A DNA stretch of 64,000 bases from CAZJYI01 sp964550025 (GTDB lineage Bacteria > Verrucomicrobiota > Kiritimatiellia > UBA8416 > CAYOBW01). The position numbers and the translations under genes are program-made. The DNA lies in contig CAZJYI010000026.1 of the NCBI GenBank assembly GCA_964550025.1, positions 27,076-91,075 of the forward strand, in the 5' to 3' direction. The notes below the pieces were generated by a model. The model saw only the letters and a program-made list of their open reading frames with translations. It searched no databases and had not been told where the DNA came from. This document shows, one piece after another, positions 30,333 through 39,657 of the stretch (position 1 is its first letter; every line of letters starts with the position of its first letter).

Positions 30333-30877
30333 AACGACAAACACTGCTCGTTCTCTTGGGGATCCCCGTCATCTGTGGGTGCGCTCTGTACCCGCATTCG
30401 CGATACGCATCGGTTGGGATGCTTGCTGCGCCCCCGGAGCTTACAGTCGCTACAGCGCAACGTTTTCACGCGTGCCTGGGCAACGCAATTTGGGGAGGCG
30501 ACATGCCGGTGCTGTGCTGGGTCGGTGGGCTCCCCAATCTCGGACACACCGGGCTCAATCGCATTCACTCACACTACGGTGATCCCTCGCTTCCTCGTCT
30601 GTCATGGAAGTTCGTTGAACCCCCGCAGACGCCCGAACGCCGTCGCCTCAATCTTCACCGCCACCTCCTCACGCTCGCCCTGACGCCACTGCCATCATCC
30701 TGCCCACGTTCTCCGTCTCCCACCGGAGATGATGTGCGAGGGCTGTGCGATCTGTGTCAGACAGCCATTGTGAAGGGGGGATGTCGGGACAGACCCTGTC
30801 ATTCTGGGGGGCGGTGGGGGGCGGGGACAGACCCTGTCATTATTGTGTCGCCCGTATTGCATGGCAATCTTGTTTGA
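30329..30877 (+). CDS. Putative lipoprotein-like ORF with repeat-encoded C-terminus
   Basis: 182 residues from a GTG that overlaps the previous stop. The N-terminus (LLVLLGIPVICGCALYPHSR) is a plausible lipoprotein signal ending in GC. The middle has YASVGMLAAPPELTVATAQ and further unrecognised sequence. The last ~35 residues are encoded by two copies of an 18-bp GGGACAGACCCTGTCATT repeat and by G-rich spacer, so the native end is probably lost. It may be a decayed gene rather than a functional one. Confidence 0.35.
   Translation: MKRQTLLVLLGIPVICGCALYPHSRYASVGMLAAPPELTVATAQRFHACLGNAIWGGDMPVLCWVGGLPNLGHTGLNRIHSHYGDPSLPRLSWKFVEPPQTPERRRLNLHRHLLTLALTPLPSSCPRSPSPTGDDVRGLCDLCQTAIVKGGCRDRPCHSGGRWGAGTDPVIIVSPVLHGNLV
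30786..30841. repeat. Pair of 18-bp direct repeats with internal palindrome
   Basis: GGGACAGACCCTGTCATT occurs at 30786-30803 and again at 30824-30841, separated by G-rich sequence. Each copy has the small palindrome GACAG-ACC-CTGTC. A related inverted form (CAGGGTCTGTCCCTG) lies near 60624-60638, and a similar GGGGACAGCCCCCTG near 23890-23905. These look like short REP-type mobile motifs. Confidence 0.6.
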
Positions 30878-31008
30878 CATCCGGGCGCTTGTGTGCGACG
30901 CGCCTTTGTTGACGGAGATTTGCGAGGTTGACCCCGCATTGATGGGTGGCGCGTTTCGTGGTGTTGGTTTGCGGCGTAAGAAGCGTGTTACGGCAGAGAG
31001 GTGTACAG

Positions 31009-31803
31009 ATGGCAAGTGACTTTGGGGTATTTGCATTGGACACGCCCGATATCCTGTCGGTTGTCTTTCACCCGCGGCGGGAGTTTGGGGAGGCGGCCGG
31101 CGGGGGATTCGTTGGCTTGACGATTCCGGTTGCCGACGGCGTGACGCTTGGGGGGCGTTTCTACGAGGTTGGGAAGGACAGGCCGACGATCCTGTTTTTC
31201 CACGGGAACGGGGAGATTGTGGCGGACTACGGCGACATTGCTCCTCTCTACACGTCGGTGGGGATCAACTTCTTGCCGGTCGACTATCGTGGGTACGGTC
31301 TTTCGACCGGCACCCCCACCATTTCGTCCATGTTTGCCGACGCCCGGACTGTATTCGAGTACGCCCGCGAGTGGCTGGCGGAGCGAGGGCAGGCCGGTCC
31401 CCTCGTCGTCATGGGCCGGTCGCTCGGCAGTGCGCCGGCTTTGGAGATCGCATCGGCTCTCCCCGCCGAGCTGGACGGCCTGATTATCGAGAGCGGGTTC
31501 GCGGATACCGTGGCCCTGATCCGCCGGCTCGGTGCGTACGTTCCGGAGGGGACGGCGGATGGCGACACCGTCGGGCAGACGGACAAGATTGCGCAGTATG
31601 GAGGACCGCTGCTTGTGATCCATGGATCGGCCGACTTCATCATCCCGGCCGCGGATGCCCGGGCCCTCCTGGCCGCGAGCGGCAGCGAACGTAAACGCCT
31701 GCTCCTCGTCGAAGGCGCCGGTCATAACGACCTGCTCTACCGCGGTCTCGAGGATTACATGCGCGCCGTGGCCGAGCTCGTCGCGGCAGTCGGAGCGGGA
31801 TGA
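31009..31803 (+). CDS. Alpha/beta hydrolase
   Basis: 264 residues from the ATG at 31009, preceded by an AGAGAGG ribosome site; longer starts to 30946 lack one. The fold is clear: LFFHGNGEIVADYG (oxyanion-hole HGN), LPVDYRGYGLS, then the nucleophile elbow MGRSLGSAPALE with Ser138. The acid is likely in IHGSADFIIP and the histidine in EGAGHNDLLY. This is the FrsA/BEM46-like group of small cytoplasmic hydrolases. Substrate unknown. It is convergent with the RHS lipoprotein gene; the 291 bp between them hold G-rich hairpin repeats (around 31945-31985) and a 27-nt dispersed motif. Confidence 0.88.
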   Translation: MASDFGVFALDTPDILSVVFHPRREFGEAAGGGFVGLTIPVADGVTLGGRFYEVGKDRPTILFFHGNGEIVADYGDIAPLYTSVGINFLPVDYRGYGLSTGTPTISSMFADARTVFEYAREWLAERGQAGPLVVMGRSLGSAPALEIASALPAELDGLIIESGFADTVALIRRLGAYVPEGTADGDTVGQTDKIAQYGGPLLVIHGSADFIIPAADARALLAASGSERKRLLLVEGAGHNDLLYRGLEDYMRAVAELVAAVGAG

Positions 31804-32083
31804 GGCCGGCGTTGGGCACTTGATCAACCGTGGAGAGGCAAACAACCACGGAACGCACGGAAGAGCACGGATGGGGAAAGCCCGCGGATGGGGAAGGACC
31901 CACGGGTGTGAGGCACGCCCCTCGCCGATCGTAATCGCACTCTCTCTCGCCCCGATCGCCGGGGATCGGTCCCGGGGGCGATTGGTGAGGGGGAGGAGTG
32001 GGATTCCGATTAGGGAAGGCACGTCAAGCAAGAGAATGGCGCGTAGTATCACGGATGGGATGAGTCCGATCTCAGAAGCCCGT

Positions 32084-32110
32084 TAACTTCTAATTCAAGG
32101 TCCGACCCCT
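32084..32110 (+). repeat. 27-nt dispersed motif, copy 2
   Basis: Same motif and orientation as 1921-1947, with two differences. The stop codon of the neighbouring minus-strand lipoprotein gene (32095-32097) lies inside the motif, so the last few codons of that gene are motif-encoded. Confidence 0.6.
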
Positions 32111-32562
32111 GGAAGCCCCTCCGGAGGAAGACGTTCGGGTTGCCACCGGAGCCAGTCATCCAACTCGCCTGAGCTGTCCGGCCACATGTAAGACCGAGCA
32201 ATATCATCATCTGTGCCAAAAGCCTTGTCGGGGCCGGCAGACGTGAGCGTAACGCTATCCCCTGCAACTTCATAGGTGACCTCGGTTCCCCAGCGGTCAG
32301 AAAAGGGCGGTTGCACATCCGAGAGAATGGCAGGCATCAGTCCTGCACCGCGAATAGATGAAATGACGTCGCGATTCACTGCTGGGAACGAACCTCTGTC
32401 CCGCCGGTACTGAAGAACCGTCAGTCCGACTATCTCAAGGTCATGCTCTGTATCCGCTATATCATCCCCGGCTCTGCGCCTATCAGCGACGTTCCCACAT
32501 CCAGAACTCAACAGGAAGCAGAAGACCGCGGACATATGTAATGCCGCCCGCACATGCTTCAT
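32095..32562 (-). CDS. Lipoprotein with pseudopilin GspG-like C-terminal domain, coupled to RHS gene
   Basis: 155 residues. The ATG at 32562 shares its A with the RHS stop (TGATG), so translation is probably coupled. MKHVRAALHMSAVFCFLLSSGC is a lipoprotein signal rather than a prepilin leader. The mature part has LQYRRDRGSFP, then DRWGTEVTYEVAGDSVTLTS and AGPDKAFGTDDD, the W-G-x-x-Y and calcium-loop pattern of T2SS major pseudopilin (GspG) soluble domains. In polymorphic-toxin loci this slot usually holds an immunity gene; that reading is inference. The final residues come from a dispersed repeat and may not be original. Confidence 0.7.
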   Translation of the reverse strand: MKHVRAALHMSAVFCFLLSSGCGNVADRRRAGDDIADTEHDLEIVGLTVLQYRRDRGSFPAVNRDVISSIRGAGLMPAILSDVQPPFSDRWGTEVTYEVAGDSVTLTSAGPDKAFGTDDDIARSYMWPDSSGELDDWLRWQPERLPPEGLPGVGP

Positions 32563-35500
32563 CACTTGCCGCCCTTCGCATACGCTGCAGAGGAATCTTG
32601 GGAAGGCTCCGCTGCGCTTGTAGCCGGGGAACGCGAGGACACCGTCCAAAACGGCCGAAAGATACCGTAGACCATCTGCAATCGATTGTAGAGAACTTCA
32701 TACCGAGAGCCGGTGACGCGGCGATTGAAGACGTTCGCGTACATCTGTAGAACGTCGGGGTCGCTCCCAACGTAGCATCCCATCATGTGAATGGTACCAT
32801 CAGCTGGCATCATGGCTCCGATTCGCCGTGCTGCGTCCGCCGCACCAGGTGTCCGATGTAGAGCGAGGTCGCCCAACTGCTGGCCGCGAGGGCTGCCGTG
32901 GTCCCAAAAATAGACCGCGTCAATATCGAAACCCAAACGCTTGATCTTCTCGACGTATCGCACCATTCCAAGGACCCCGCCATCTCGGATGTCGTGTACG
33001 TAGATGCCGAGACGTTTTGCCGCCCTTCGGAAGTGCTTTCCTCCAGGCGACCCCTCATCTCCCCCATCGTAGAAATGAACATCCATCAACCCGTGAGGAT
33101 CTCTGGAATTCACCGCATTGTTGCCAAACGCCACATACTGGTTCAGTCCACCCGCAATCCCGATGGGATCCTTGCTCAGCCACCGGCCGTACGAGTCATG
33201 CGGGCTGTACCATCGGGCGCGGAAGTAGTAGAGGCCTTTCTTCTCGAGGATGTTGTGCGTGGCCCATTCGTATTCGCGGCCGTGCCAGAGGTAGCGGTTG
33301 CCGATGGTGGATGAGGTGATCGTTTGCCACTGGCCGTTTTGCGCCATGACGACCTTGCCCCACGCGTTGTACTCGTAGCGTTCGACGATGAGGCCGTTGT
33401 CGTTCAGCCACGCGTGAACCGAGCCGAGGTGATCGGTCAGCGCGTAGTACGTGACCTCAGTGGCGCAGGTGTAGACGGTCATGGCCAGGAGACGGTCGAT
33501 CCCCGGCGCCCAGGTGTAGGTTCGCAGCAGGTTGCCCTCGCCGTCCAGGTCGGCCACCACTTGCGCGCCGTCGTAGACGAATACGTTGGTCACGCTTCCG
33601 GATTCGGTGACGGCGCGACTGCGCCGGCCCAGGGCATCGTACTCGTACGACGCCAGCACGGCGCCGCCGGACTCGATGGATGTGAGCTGGTATTGGCTGT
33701 TCCAGTCCAGCTCGATCGCGCTGCAGCTCGGGAAATCGATTTCCGTGATACAGCCGCTGTCGGCATGCTCGTACCGGCTGCTGTAGATTCGGTTGCCCTG
33801 GCCGTAGGTCGAGTTGGCCGGATTCCCCGCGGCGTCCCAGGCATACGTACCGCTCCAGGCATATCCCTGGCCCGACGTCAGCCTGCCAAGTGAATCGTGC
33901 GTGTACTTCCCATCGTAGCCGGACCACTCACGCGTCACGTTGGTGATCAGCCCGTCCGGGCTGTAGGTCTGCGCGAAGCTGCGCCTGGTCTGTCCCCACT
34001 TGTTGCGCCACACGATGTTGGTGATCCGGTCCATTTCGTCGTAATCGTAGCGCACGTTCACTTTGGACGCAACGTTGCTGATCGTGGCAATCAGGCCGTT
34101 ATGCGCGTGGTAGGTGTAGACGAACTCGCCCTCCTCGGTCGTCTCGGCGCTCAGGCGCTCCGCTGCGTCGAATGTCGCCGCGCTGTTCAACGACAACGCA
34201 CCGATGGTCACCAGGACGTTCGTGGCGTTGCCGACGCCATCCAACTCATACTCCACCGAAGCACCAGGCGCCACGGTACCCACCAGCCGGTTCGCCCCGT
34301 CATAGTTGTTGGAGACGACTCCGGCGGCGTTGCTGACGGAACTGACAAGCCCGTTATCCAGGTACGTCATCGCAACCGTCTCGTCCGAGTAGTGCACGGC
34401 TTCGAGCCGACCGTGGCGGTCCCAGGTGTTGCTGACGACTGTGCCGTCGAAACGCTCGACGGACTTGACGACGTCCCCGATGCCGTAGGTGACGTTCATC
34501 GTCTGCCCCTCAATGTTGGTTACGGCCACGGGACGGTCCTGCACATCGAGGGCGTAGGTTTCCACGTACCGGCCGCGCGGTTCGACGATCCCGAGCGTAT
34601 TGAACTGCTGATTGTACTCGAAGCGGTTGGTGATCCTGAGCCCGTCCCACCCCGCGTGCACGATCTTCTCCAGCTTGCGGGAGGGCAGGTACTCGTAGTG
34701 GGTCACGCTGCCGGCCGCGTTCGTGAACGCCGTCAGCGCCCCCAGCGCGTTGTAGCCCATGGTCTCCTGACTGCCGTCGGGGTAGTCCACGCGGTAGACA
34801 GCCTCCATGCCGTTCTTCCAGAACGTCGTCTCTCGCCTCGGACCGCTCTCCGCGGGTAGGCTGACGATGTCCTTTCGCGTGTAGGGCGGCGTGCTCCCGC
34901 GCACGTAGAGGTTGGAGACGACGGGACCGGCGGCAGGGATCACGCTTTCGAGACGTCCGTCGGCATAGGTGAACCGCGTCACGTGGCCGTTGGCGTTGGT
35001 GAGCGCGGCAACCAGGCCGTTTGTGGTGTAGCCGATTTCGAGCGCGGCAGTTTCGCCCGTTGCCGGGTATGCGGCGGCCCGTGTCAGCAGCTTTCCATCG
35101 TACTCGTAGTCCGTTCGCACGTCCGCGGGGTCGATTTCGGCGGTCAGAACGTCGTTGGTGCGGTTCCATTCCATGCGCCATGTGTGCAAGGCCGGGGCGT
35201 TGAGCCCGACCGCGTAGCCGGTCGGGTGGTGCTCGGCATCGTAGTCCTGGCGCACAACAATGTACTCACCGCTCACCTCGTCCGTCGTGCGGCGCTCCTG
35301 CTCGTCGCCCCCGTCGTCCACCACGCTGGTTACGAGGAGATTCGTCTCGGGGCCGCGGATGGAGGTGACGGCGGGCAGGACCGCGTCGTAGGCGTAGGTG
35401 TAGACCTGGTCGACACCTTCGCGCCGGTAAGTCACCGTTGAGCTGTGGTTGGTGTGGTAGTCCACCTCATGCTCGTACCACCCGTCGTCCATCCACATCT

Positions 35501-38500
35501 TCGTGCCCTTGACGCAGATCACGCCCTCAGCGTTGGTGACCAACGTGTAGGCGGAGTTGGAAACGTCCCCGACCGCGTTCACCCGCTGCGTCAGGCTGTG
35601 GTACGCGCCGTAGCCATACGTCGTCGTGCCGGCCTGTCCGGCCGCCGGTGTCCGGACCGCGTTGGTCAGCTCACCGGAGCCGTTGTAGTTGTAATCCACC
35701 GTCAGGTAGGGGATCGGCCAGGTCTTCACCTGGGAGATGCGCCCGGAGGAGTGTGCAACGTCAAGACCCTCCCCGGAGGAGTGCCGCACGGTGGCAAGCT
35801 CGCTGCCCGAGTACCCGAGCGTCACGCTGTTGCCAAGACCGTCCGAGATCGACTGCAACACCCCGCCGGCCGAAAACACGGCCGTTCCGGCGCCGTCGAA
35901 CTCCACCAACCAGCTCTGGTTCGACGTCGAGAGCGTCCAGTTCACTTCGGGCGGCGGCTCGTAGACGCCACCCTCATCTTTGAACCAGTACTTCTCGCCG
36001 CCGCCGGTACGCAGCATGACCCAGTCGCCGTCGCGTCCCTGCACTGTCCGGTTCGTCACGGACCAGAGCCGCCAGTCGTAGCTGTGCGTCCAGCGCGGAC
36101 CGAGGGCGTTGGTTTCGGAGAGGTGGCTGTTGTAGAGCCGCACGAAGGCAAGATCGAGCCCCGGCCGCGGAACCACGATATCGGTCTCCCGCAGGCTGAC
36201 GTTACCGTTGATCACGTTGATCGGGTCCCTCGTGTCCGCGTCTTCGCTGTCGCCGCTGGTCTTGTCAGTCGTGTCCGGGTCGGTAGCCGTGGCCACTGTC
36301 GTTACGGTAAAGGTGCGTGGCGGATCGTAGTTGAACCCCGAGTCTTCATGGTGCCCGCCCAGAACGCGGCCCATGCGGTCTTGCGGCCATGGGTCGTCCA
36401 CGACGACGCCCGTGCCGGACAGTTCGGCGGTGTAGTCCCCGTCATCGTCGTCATCGGACAGGGATTGCAGGTAGCCGTTGTAGGTTCTGCCGACCGGAAC
36501 ACGGACGGTGCTGGAGAACTCGTAGTGATACGCGTCCACGTGCGACATGAAGACCTGGTACGGTCCGACTACCAGCATGTAGCGTTCCGAGTGGCTCGGG
36601 CTGCGGTCGCCGACGAGGAGTGTCATGTCGGTGACGGTTACGCCGTCGACCGCGGCGTTGTTGTTGTCCGGATCCGTCGGGTCGGCGTCTTGGGGATCGT
36701 TCTTGCCGTCGCCGTCCGTATCCACTTCGTCGGGGTCGGTGCCCTGGGCCGCCTCGGTGGCGTCGCTCCAACCGTCGCCGTCGCTGTCCGCGCTGGGGTT
36801 GTTGGATACGGCGGGATCGAAGCCGTACGCGTCCTCCCAGCCGTCGCTCATGCCGTCATCGTCGCTGTCCCAGTACGCGGGGTCCGTGCCGAGCCACGTT
36901 TCGCGGTCGTCGGAGAGCAGGTCGCCGTCGCCGTCCTGCCAGCCGCCCATGGGGTCGGTTGATACGAGGTACTCGTTTGAGTTCACAAGCCCATCGGAAT
37001 CGCTGTCGTCTCCCGGCACGGCGGCTCCCCTATTCACGAAATGCGCCTTCTCCCACCAGTCGGGCAGCGCGTCCCCGTCGGAATCGAGGAACTCATCGGC
37101 GCCCATGTCCGTATCGTTCCGCTCTTCGCCATCGATATCCCGAAGCGATTCGTCCGACGAAGCTCCCCTGTCTATCCCTGGAGTACTCGTCTGTACGTGA
37201 CGGTCCCGCGTGAAGACCGGACTGTCGGTGATGTTCCCCGACCCAAAATCGATCCCATGCGGAACATCCGGCCCGAACGGCTCGGAGAAGTCATTGTCGT
37301 AGTCGGTATACGAAACCGCCAGGCTCCAGTCCTGGTCACCCCAGCCGTAGGCCTGATGGTGCGAAGGTATGTTCTCGAAGAGGATACAGCTTCGCAACGT
37401 CACATCGGATTCGTTCATGGCACAGACGCCCGACCCGAGGGTCGAGTAGTACTTGTGATAGCCCACGTGGAGGTTGTTCCAGGGGGACGTGTTCCCCGCA
37501 ACCGTACATCCACGGAGGACTACCTCGGCATTGGCGACAAACAGACCGGGGCCATTGCGCGTATAGGAGACGTCGTATTCCGGGGGACTCTGACCGTGTG
37601 CCAGGTAGTAGGTCAGCAGATTGCACCACCCCGTGGCCGTGTTGTCGGCGATGATTGTGCCGATGATGTCGATGTCGGTGTCGGCGGGAAAATACCCACC
37701 GCCGCCCTTGGCTGATGAATTCCCCGCAATCCGACACCGCACGATGTCCATGTCCGATGCGACATACAGGCCTCCGCCGTCGTCCGTGGCTTCGTTCCCC
37801 TGAATCGCGCAGTCCTCAAGGAGCGGAGCGCCGCCGTATGCATGAAGACCTGCACCGCTTGGGGCGGTGTTGTTGTTGAGCGCACAGCGCTTGAGGGTTG
37901 CGGATGAGGACGAGAGCTTCATTCCGCCTCCCAGAGATGTCGCCCTGTTTCCATATATCGTGCAATCGGAAATCACCGGAGAGGACCCCGCACAGCGTAT
38001 CCCGCCGCCGTAGTCGGCACTGCCGCCGGTTATCGTGAACCCGACCAGGTGCGCATCCTCCGTCTCGCCGGAATCGAACACGAAACCGCGGCCGCTTCCT
38101 TCGGCATCGACAACCGTCTCCCGCGCGCCCTTCTGCCCGAGCAGGAAGATGTCCTTGCTGCCGAAATCCAGGTTTCTATTGCCCGCGCCTTTGTACGTGC
38201 CGGGCAGAACGAGGACGATGTCGCCGCTCGAGGCCGCGTCGAGCGCACTTTGGATCGTGGTCGCTCCGTTGGTAACCACGCGATCCGGGCTCTCGTCCAG
38301 GTCGCCGAACCACTCGATCTCGTCCCCGTCGACGATCAGGTCACCGTCCTCGTCCGCGTCGAGCGGGTCCATATTCTCGGCGGCCTCGTAGCCGTCCGAA
38401 AGACCGTCATTGTCCGTGTCCCAATCGTTCGTCGTTGTTCCCCAGAGTCGGACTTCGCGCCCGTCACTGAGTGCATCCTCATCGTAATCATACAGCGTCC

Positions 38501-39449
38501 AGCAGTCATAGTACCGGACGGCGTAGTTGGTTGCGTCCTCGTCGATCCACGAAAATCGGTTCGTATTCAGGTCCACATTGGTTGTGAGCGCGATGCTCCA
38601 CGTCGGATCGGTGAGATTCGTACAGACGAAGAAGTCCACCCCGTTCGTCGCAAGGCCGTTTGTCGGCCAGCCGATGGTGAGGCGGAGGTTTTTCGGCCCT
38701 TCCAGCGGCCCGACCATGCCGATGGCAACGAATCCCAGGTTGCTGACGCCGGGCGCTCCGCCGCTCTTCGCCATCCCCCCTTTGCCGGGCTGTTCCCGCG
38801 CGCTCATAACGTCTTCGATCGCGGAGTGGACGGCATACTCACCGAGATCGTCGACGTTCAAAAGGTCGACCGTAACCTCAACACGCGCGGGATCGTACTG
38901 CCCACACAAACGCTCGAGCTCGTCTTTCGTCCGGCGCTCAGGCGGCAACCGCGCGAACACCTCCCGCGCGTAGTACGCGGGATCGTACTCCTTTGGCGCC
39001 GGAACGACAGCGAGTGCCCGCGCGGACCTTGCCGTCTCTACCAGCCGCACGCGCTTCTTCCCCTTGAGCCCCTCGCGAATGCGGACGGGGTAGACCGTAA
39101 CGCCCCCGCGCTTCACTCCTTCGCCGGCGAGTCCCTTGAGGAACGCAGTCGGGAACACCGCCGGATCGAAGCAGACAATGCCCTCATGCTCGGTCAGGGC
39201 GGGGTACCGTGGCCCGATTCCCGGTTGCACGATCGGCAGAACGGCCGCGCTCCTCTCTTCGAAGAGCGCGATCAACCCCGCCGGATCGCACTGAGTCACC
39301 CCCAGATGATGCCGCACTTCCGCGGCGTCCCGCAGAATCTCGTTCTCAAGCGTCTCTGCCTTCTCCTGCGCCAATCCCGGCAGTAGTGCCGCCAGGAATG
39401 CGGACAGGATGACCCATCTCGAAAAGGGCGCGGCAGGCACTGGTTTCAT
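32562..39449 (-). CDS. RHS-repeat protein with beta-helix, calcium-binding repeats and C-terminal DUF4347-like His/Cys domain
   Basis: 2,295 residues from the ATG at 39449, chosen because it opens a signal peptide (VILSAFLAALLPGLAQ) and follows GGAG by 6 nt. Order: unknown domain (~30-250); parallel beta-helix with Gly-rich rungs (~380-765, IQSALDAASSGDIVLVLPGT); thrombospondin-3-like calcium repeats (~780-930, DSDGDGWSD); DUF6531 (~1075, PINVINGNVSLRETDI); YD repeats; RHS core (DHLGSVHAWL; YYFRARWYSPHDSYGRWLSKDP). After the RDPHGL boundary (~2121) comes a new 170-residue tip with DHGSPRGQQLG (His2184) and MMGCYVGSD (Cys2225), as in DUF4347, which I read as a caspase-like dyad. The tip is the usual toxin position. 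The lipoprotein gene overlaps its stop. Confidence 0.88.
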   Translation of the reverse strand: MKPVPAAPFSRWVILSAFLAALLPGLAQEKAETLENEILRDAAEVRHHLGVTQCDPAGLIALFEERSAAVLPIVQPGIGPRYPALTEHEGIVCFDPAVFPTAFLKGLAGEGVKRGGVTVYPVRIREGLKGKKRVRLVETARSARALAVVPAPKEYDPAYYAREVFARLPPERRTKDELERLCGQYDPARVEVTVDLLNVDDLGEYAVHSAIEDVMSAREQPGKGGMAKSGGAPGVSNLGFVAIGMVGPLEGPKNLRLTIGWPTNGLATNGVDFFVCTNLTDPTWSIALTTNVDLNTNRFSWIDEDATNYAVRYYDCWTLYDYDEDALSDGREVRLWGTTTNDWDTDNDGLSDGYEAAENMDPLDADEDGDLIVDGDEIEWFGDLDESPDRVVTNGATTIQSALDAASSGDIVLVLPGTYKGAGNRNLDFGSKDIFLLGQKGARETVVDAEGSGRGFVFDSGETEDAHLVGFTITGGSADYGGGIRCAGSSPVISDCTIYGNRATSLGGGMKLSSSSATLKRCALNNNTAPSGAGLHAYGGAPLLEDCAIQGNEATDDGGGLYVASDMDIVRCRIAGNSSAKGGGGYFPADTDIDIIGTIIADNTATGWCNLLTYYLAHGQSPPEYDVSYTRNGPGLFVANAEVVLRGCTVAGNTSPWNNLHVGYHKYYSTLGSGVCAMNESDVTLRSCILFENIPSHHQAYGWGDQDWSLAVSYTDYDNDFSEPFGPDVPHGIDFGSGNITDSPVFTRDRHVQTSTPGIDRGASSDESLRDIDGEERNDTDMGADEFLDSDGDALPDWWEKAHFVNRGAAVPGDDSDSDGLVNSNEYLVSTDPMGGWQDGDGDLLSDDRETWLGTDPAYWDSDDDGMSDGWEDAYGFDPAVSNNPSADSDGDGWSDATEAAQGTDPDEVDTDGDGKNDPQDADPTDPDNNNAAVDGVTVTDMTLLVGDRSPSHSERYMLVVGPYQVFMSHVDAYHYEFSSTVRVPVGRTYNGYLQSLSDDDDDGDYTAELSGTGVVVDDPWPQDRMGRVLGGHHEDSGFNYDPPRTFTVTTVATATDPDTTDKTSGDSEDADTRDPINVINGNVSLRETDIVVPRPGLDLAFVRLYNSHLSETNALGPRWTHSYDWRLWSVTNRTVQGRDGDWVMLRTGGGEKYWFKDEGGVYEPPPEVNWTLSTSNQSWLVEFDGAGTAVFSAGGVLQSISDGLGNSVTLGYSGSELATVRHSSGEGLDVAHSSGRISQVKTWPIPYLTVDYNYNGSGELTNAVRTPAAGQAGTTTYGYGAYHSLTQRVNAVGDVSNSAYTLVTNAEGVICVKGTKMWMDDGWYEHEVDYHTNHSSTVTYRREGVDQVYTYAYDAVLPAVTSIRGPETNLLVTSVVDDGGDEQERRTTDEVSGEYIVVRQDYDAEHHPTGYAVGLNAPALHTWRMEWNRTNDVLTAEIDPADVRTDYEYDGKLLTRAAAYPATGETAALEIGYTTNGLVAALTNANGHVTRFTYADGRLESVIPAAGPVVSNLYVRGSTPPYTRKDIVSLPAESGPRRETTFWKNGMEAVYRVDYPDGSQETMGYNALGALTAFTNAAGSVTHYEYLPSRKLEKIVHAGWDGLRITNRFEYNQQFNTLGIVEPRGRYVETYALDVQDRPVAVTNIEGQTMNVTYGIGDVVKSVERFDGTVVSNTWDRHGRLEAVHYSDETVAMTYLDNGLVSSVSNAAGVVSNNYDGANRLVGTVAPGASVEYELDGVGNATNVLVTIGALSLNSAATFDAAERLSAETTEEGEFVYTYHAHNGLIATISNVASKVNVRYDYDEMDRITNIVWRNKWGQTRRSFAQTYSPDGLITNVTREWSGYDGKYTHDSLGRLTSGQGYAWSGTYAWDAAGNPANSTYGQGNRIYSSRYEHADSGCITEIDFPSCSAIELDWNSQYQLTSIESGGAVLASYEYDALGRRSRAVTESGSVTNVFVYDGAQVVADLDGEGNLLRTYTWAPGIDRLLAMTVYTCATEVTYYALTDHLGSVHAWLNDNGLIVERYEYNAWGKVVMAQNGQWQTITSSTIGNRYLWHGREYEWATHNILEKKGLYYFRARWYSPHDSYGRWLSKDPIGIAGGLNQYVAFGNNAVNSRDPHGLMDVHFYDGGDEGSPGGKHFRRAAKRLGIYVHDIRDGGVLGMVRYVEKIKRLGFDIDAVYFWDHGSPRGQQLGDLALHRTPGAADAARRIGAMMPADGTIHMMGCYVGSDPDVLQMYANVFNRRVTGSRYEVLYNRLQMVYGIFRPFWTVSSRSPATSAAEPSQDSSAAYAKGGK

Positions 39450-39455
39450 GGCGTT

Positions 39456-39459
39456 CTCC
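39456..39459 (-). promoter_or_regulatory. Ribosome binding site that fixes the RHS start
   Basis: GGAG on the minus strand, six bases before the ATG at 39449. It supports this start over the upstream one at 39569, which would add 40 residues of non-signal sequence. Confidence 0.6.
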
Positions 39460-39657
39460 GTATTCTGTTGACAAGGCGGGTGTGCGACGTTGGGAAGCGG
39501 GCAGCGAGAATCTCCGCGTGGGAAACGCGTTTCCGGAGTAGACCGGACAGTACCGAGAGTGCAGGGCACGCGAACGGTGCCCCGTGTCGCGTGAGCGCGA
39601 AATGCTCGGGTGCGACAAAAAGAACGGGTGTCGGCTGAAAACCCGCCGCACCTACTC

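Noticed and set aside
29071..30880. Integron gene-cassette array
   Set aside because: The run of small ORFs is suggestive, but no 57-140-bp attC site with RYYYAAC and GTTRRRY ends was found between them (the palindrome at 29673-29702 is only ~30 bp), and no integrase gene is in the window.
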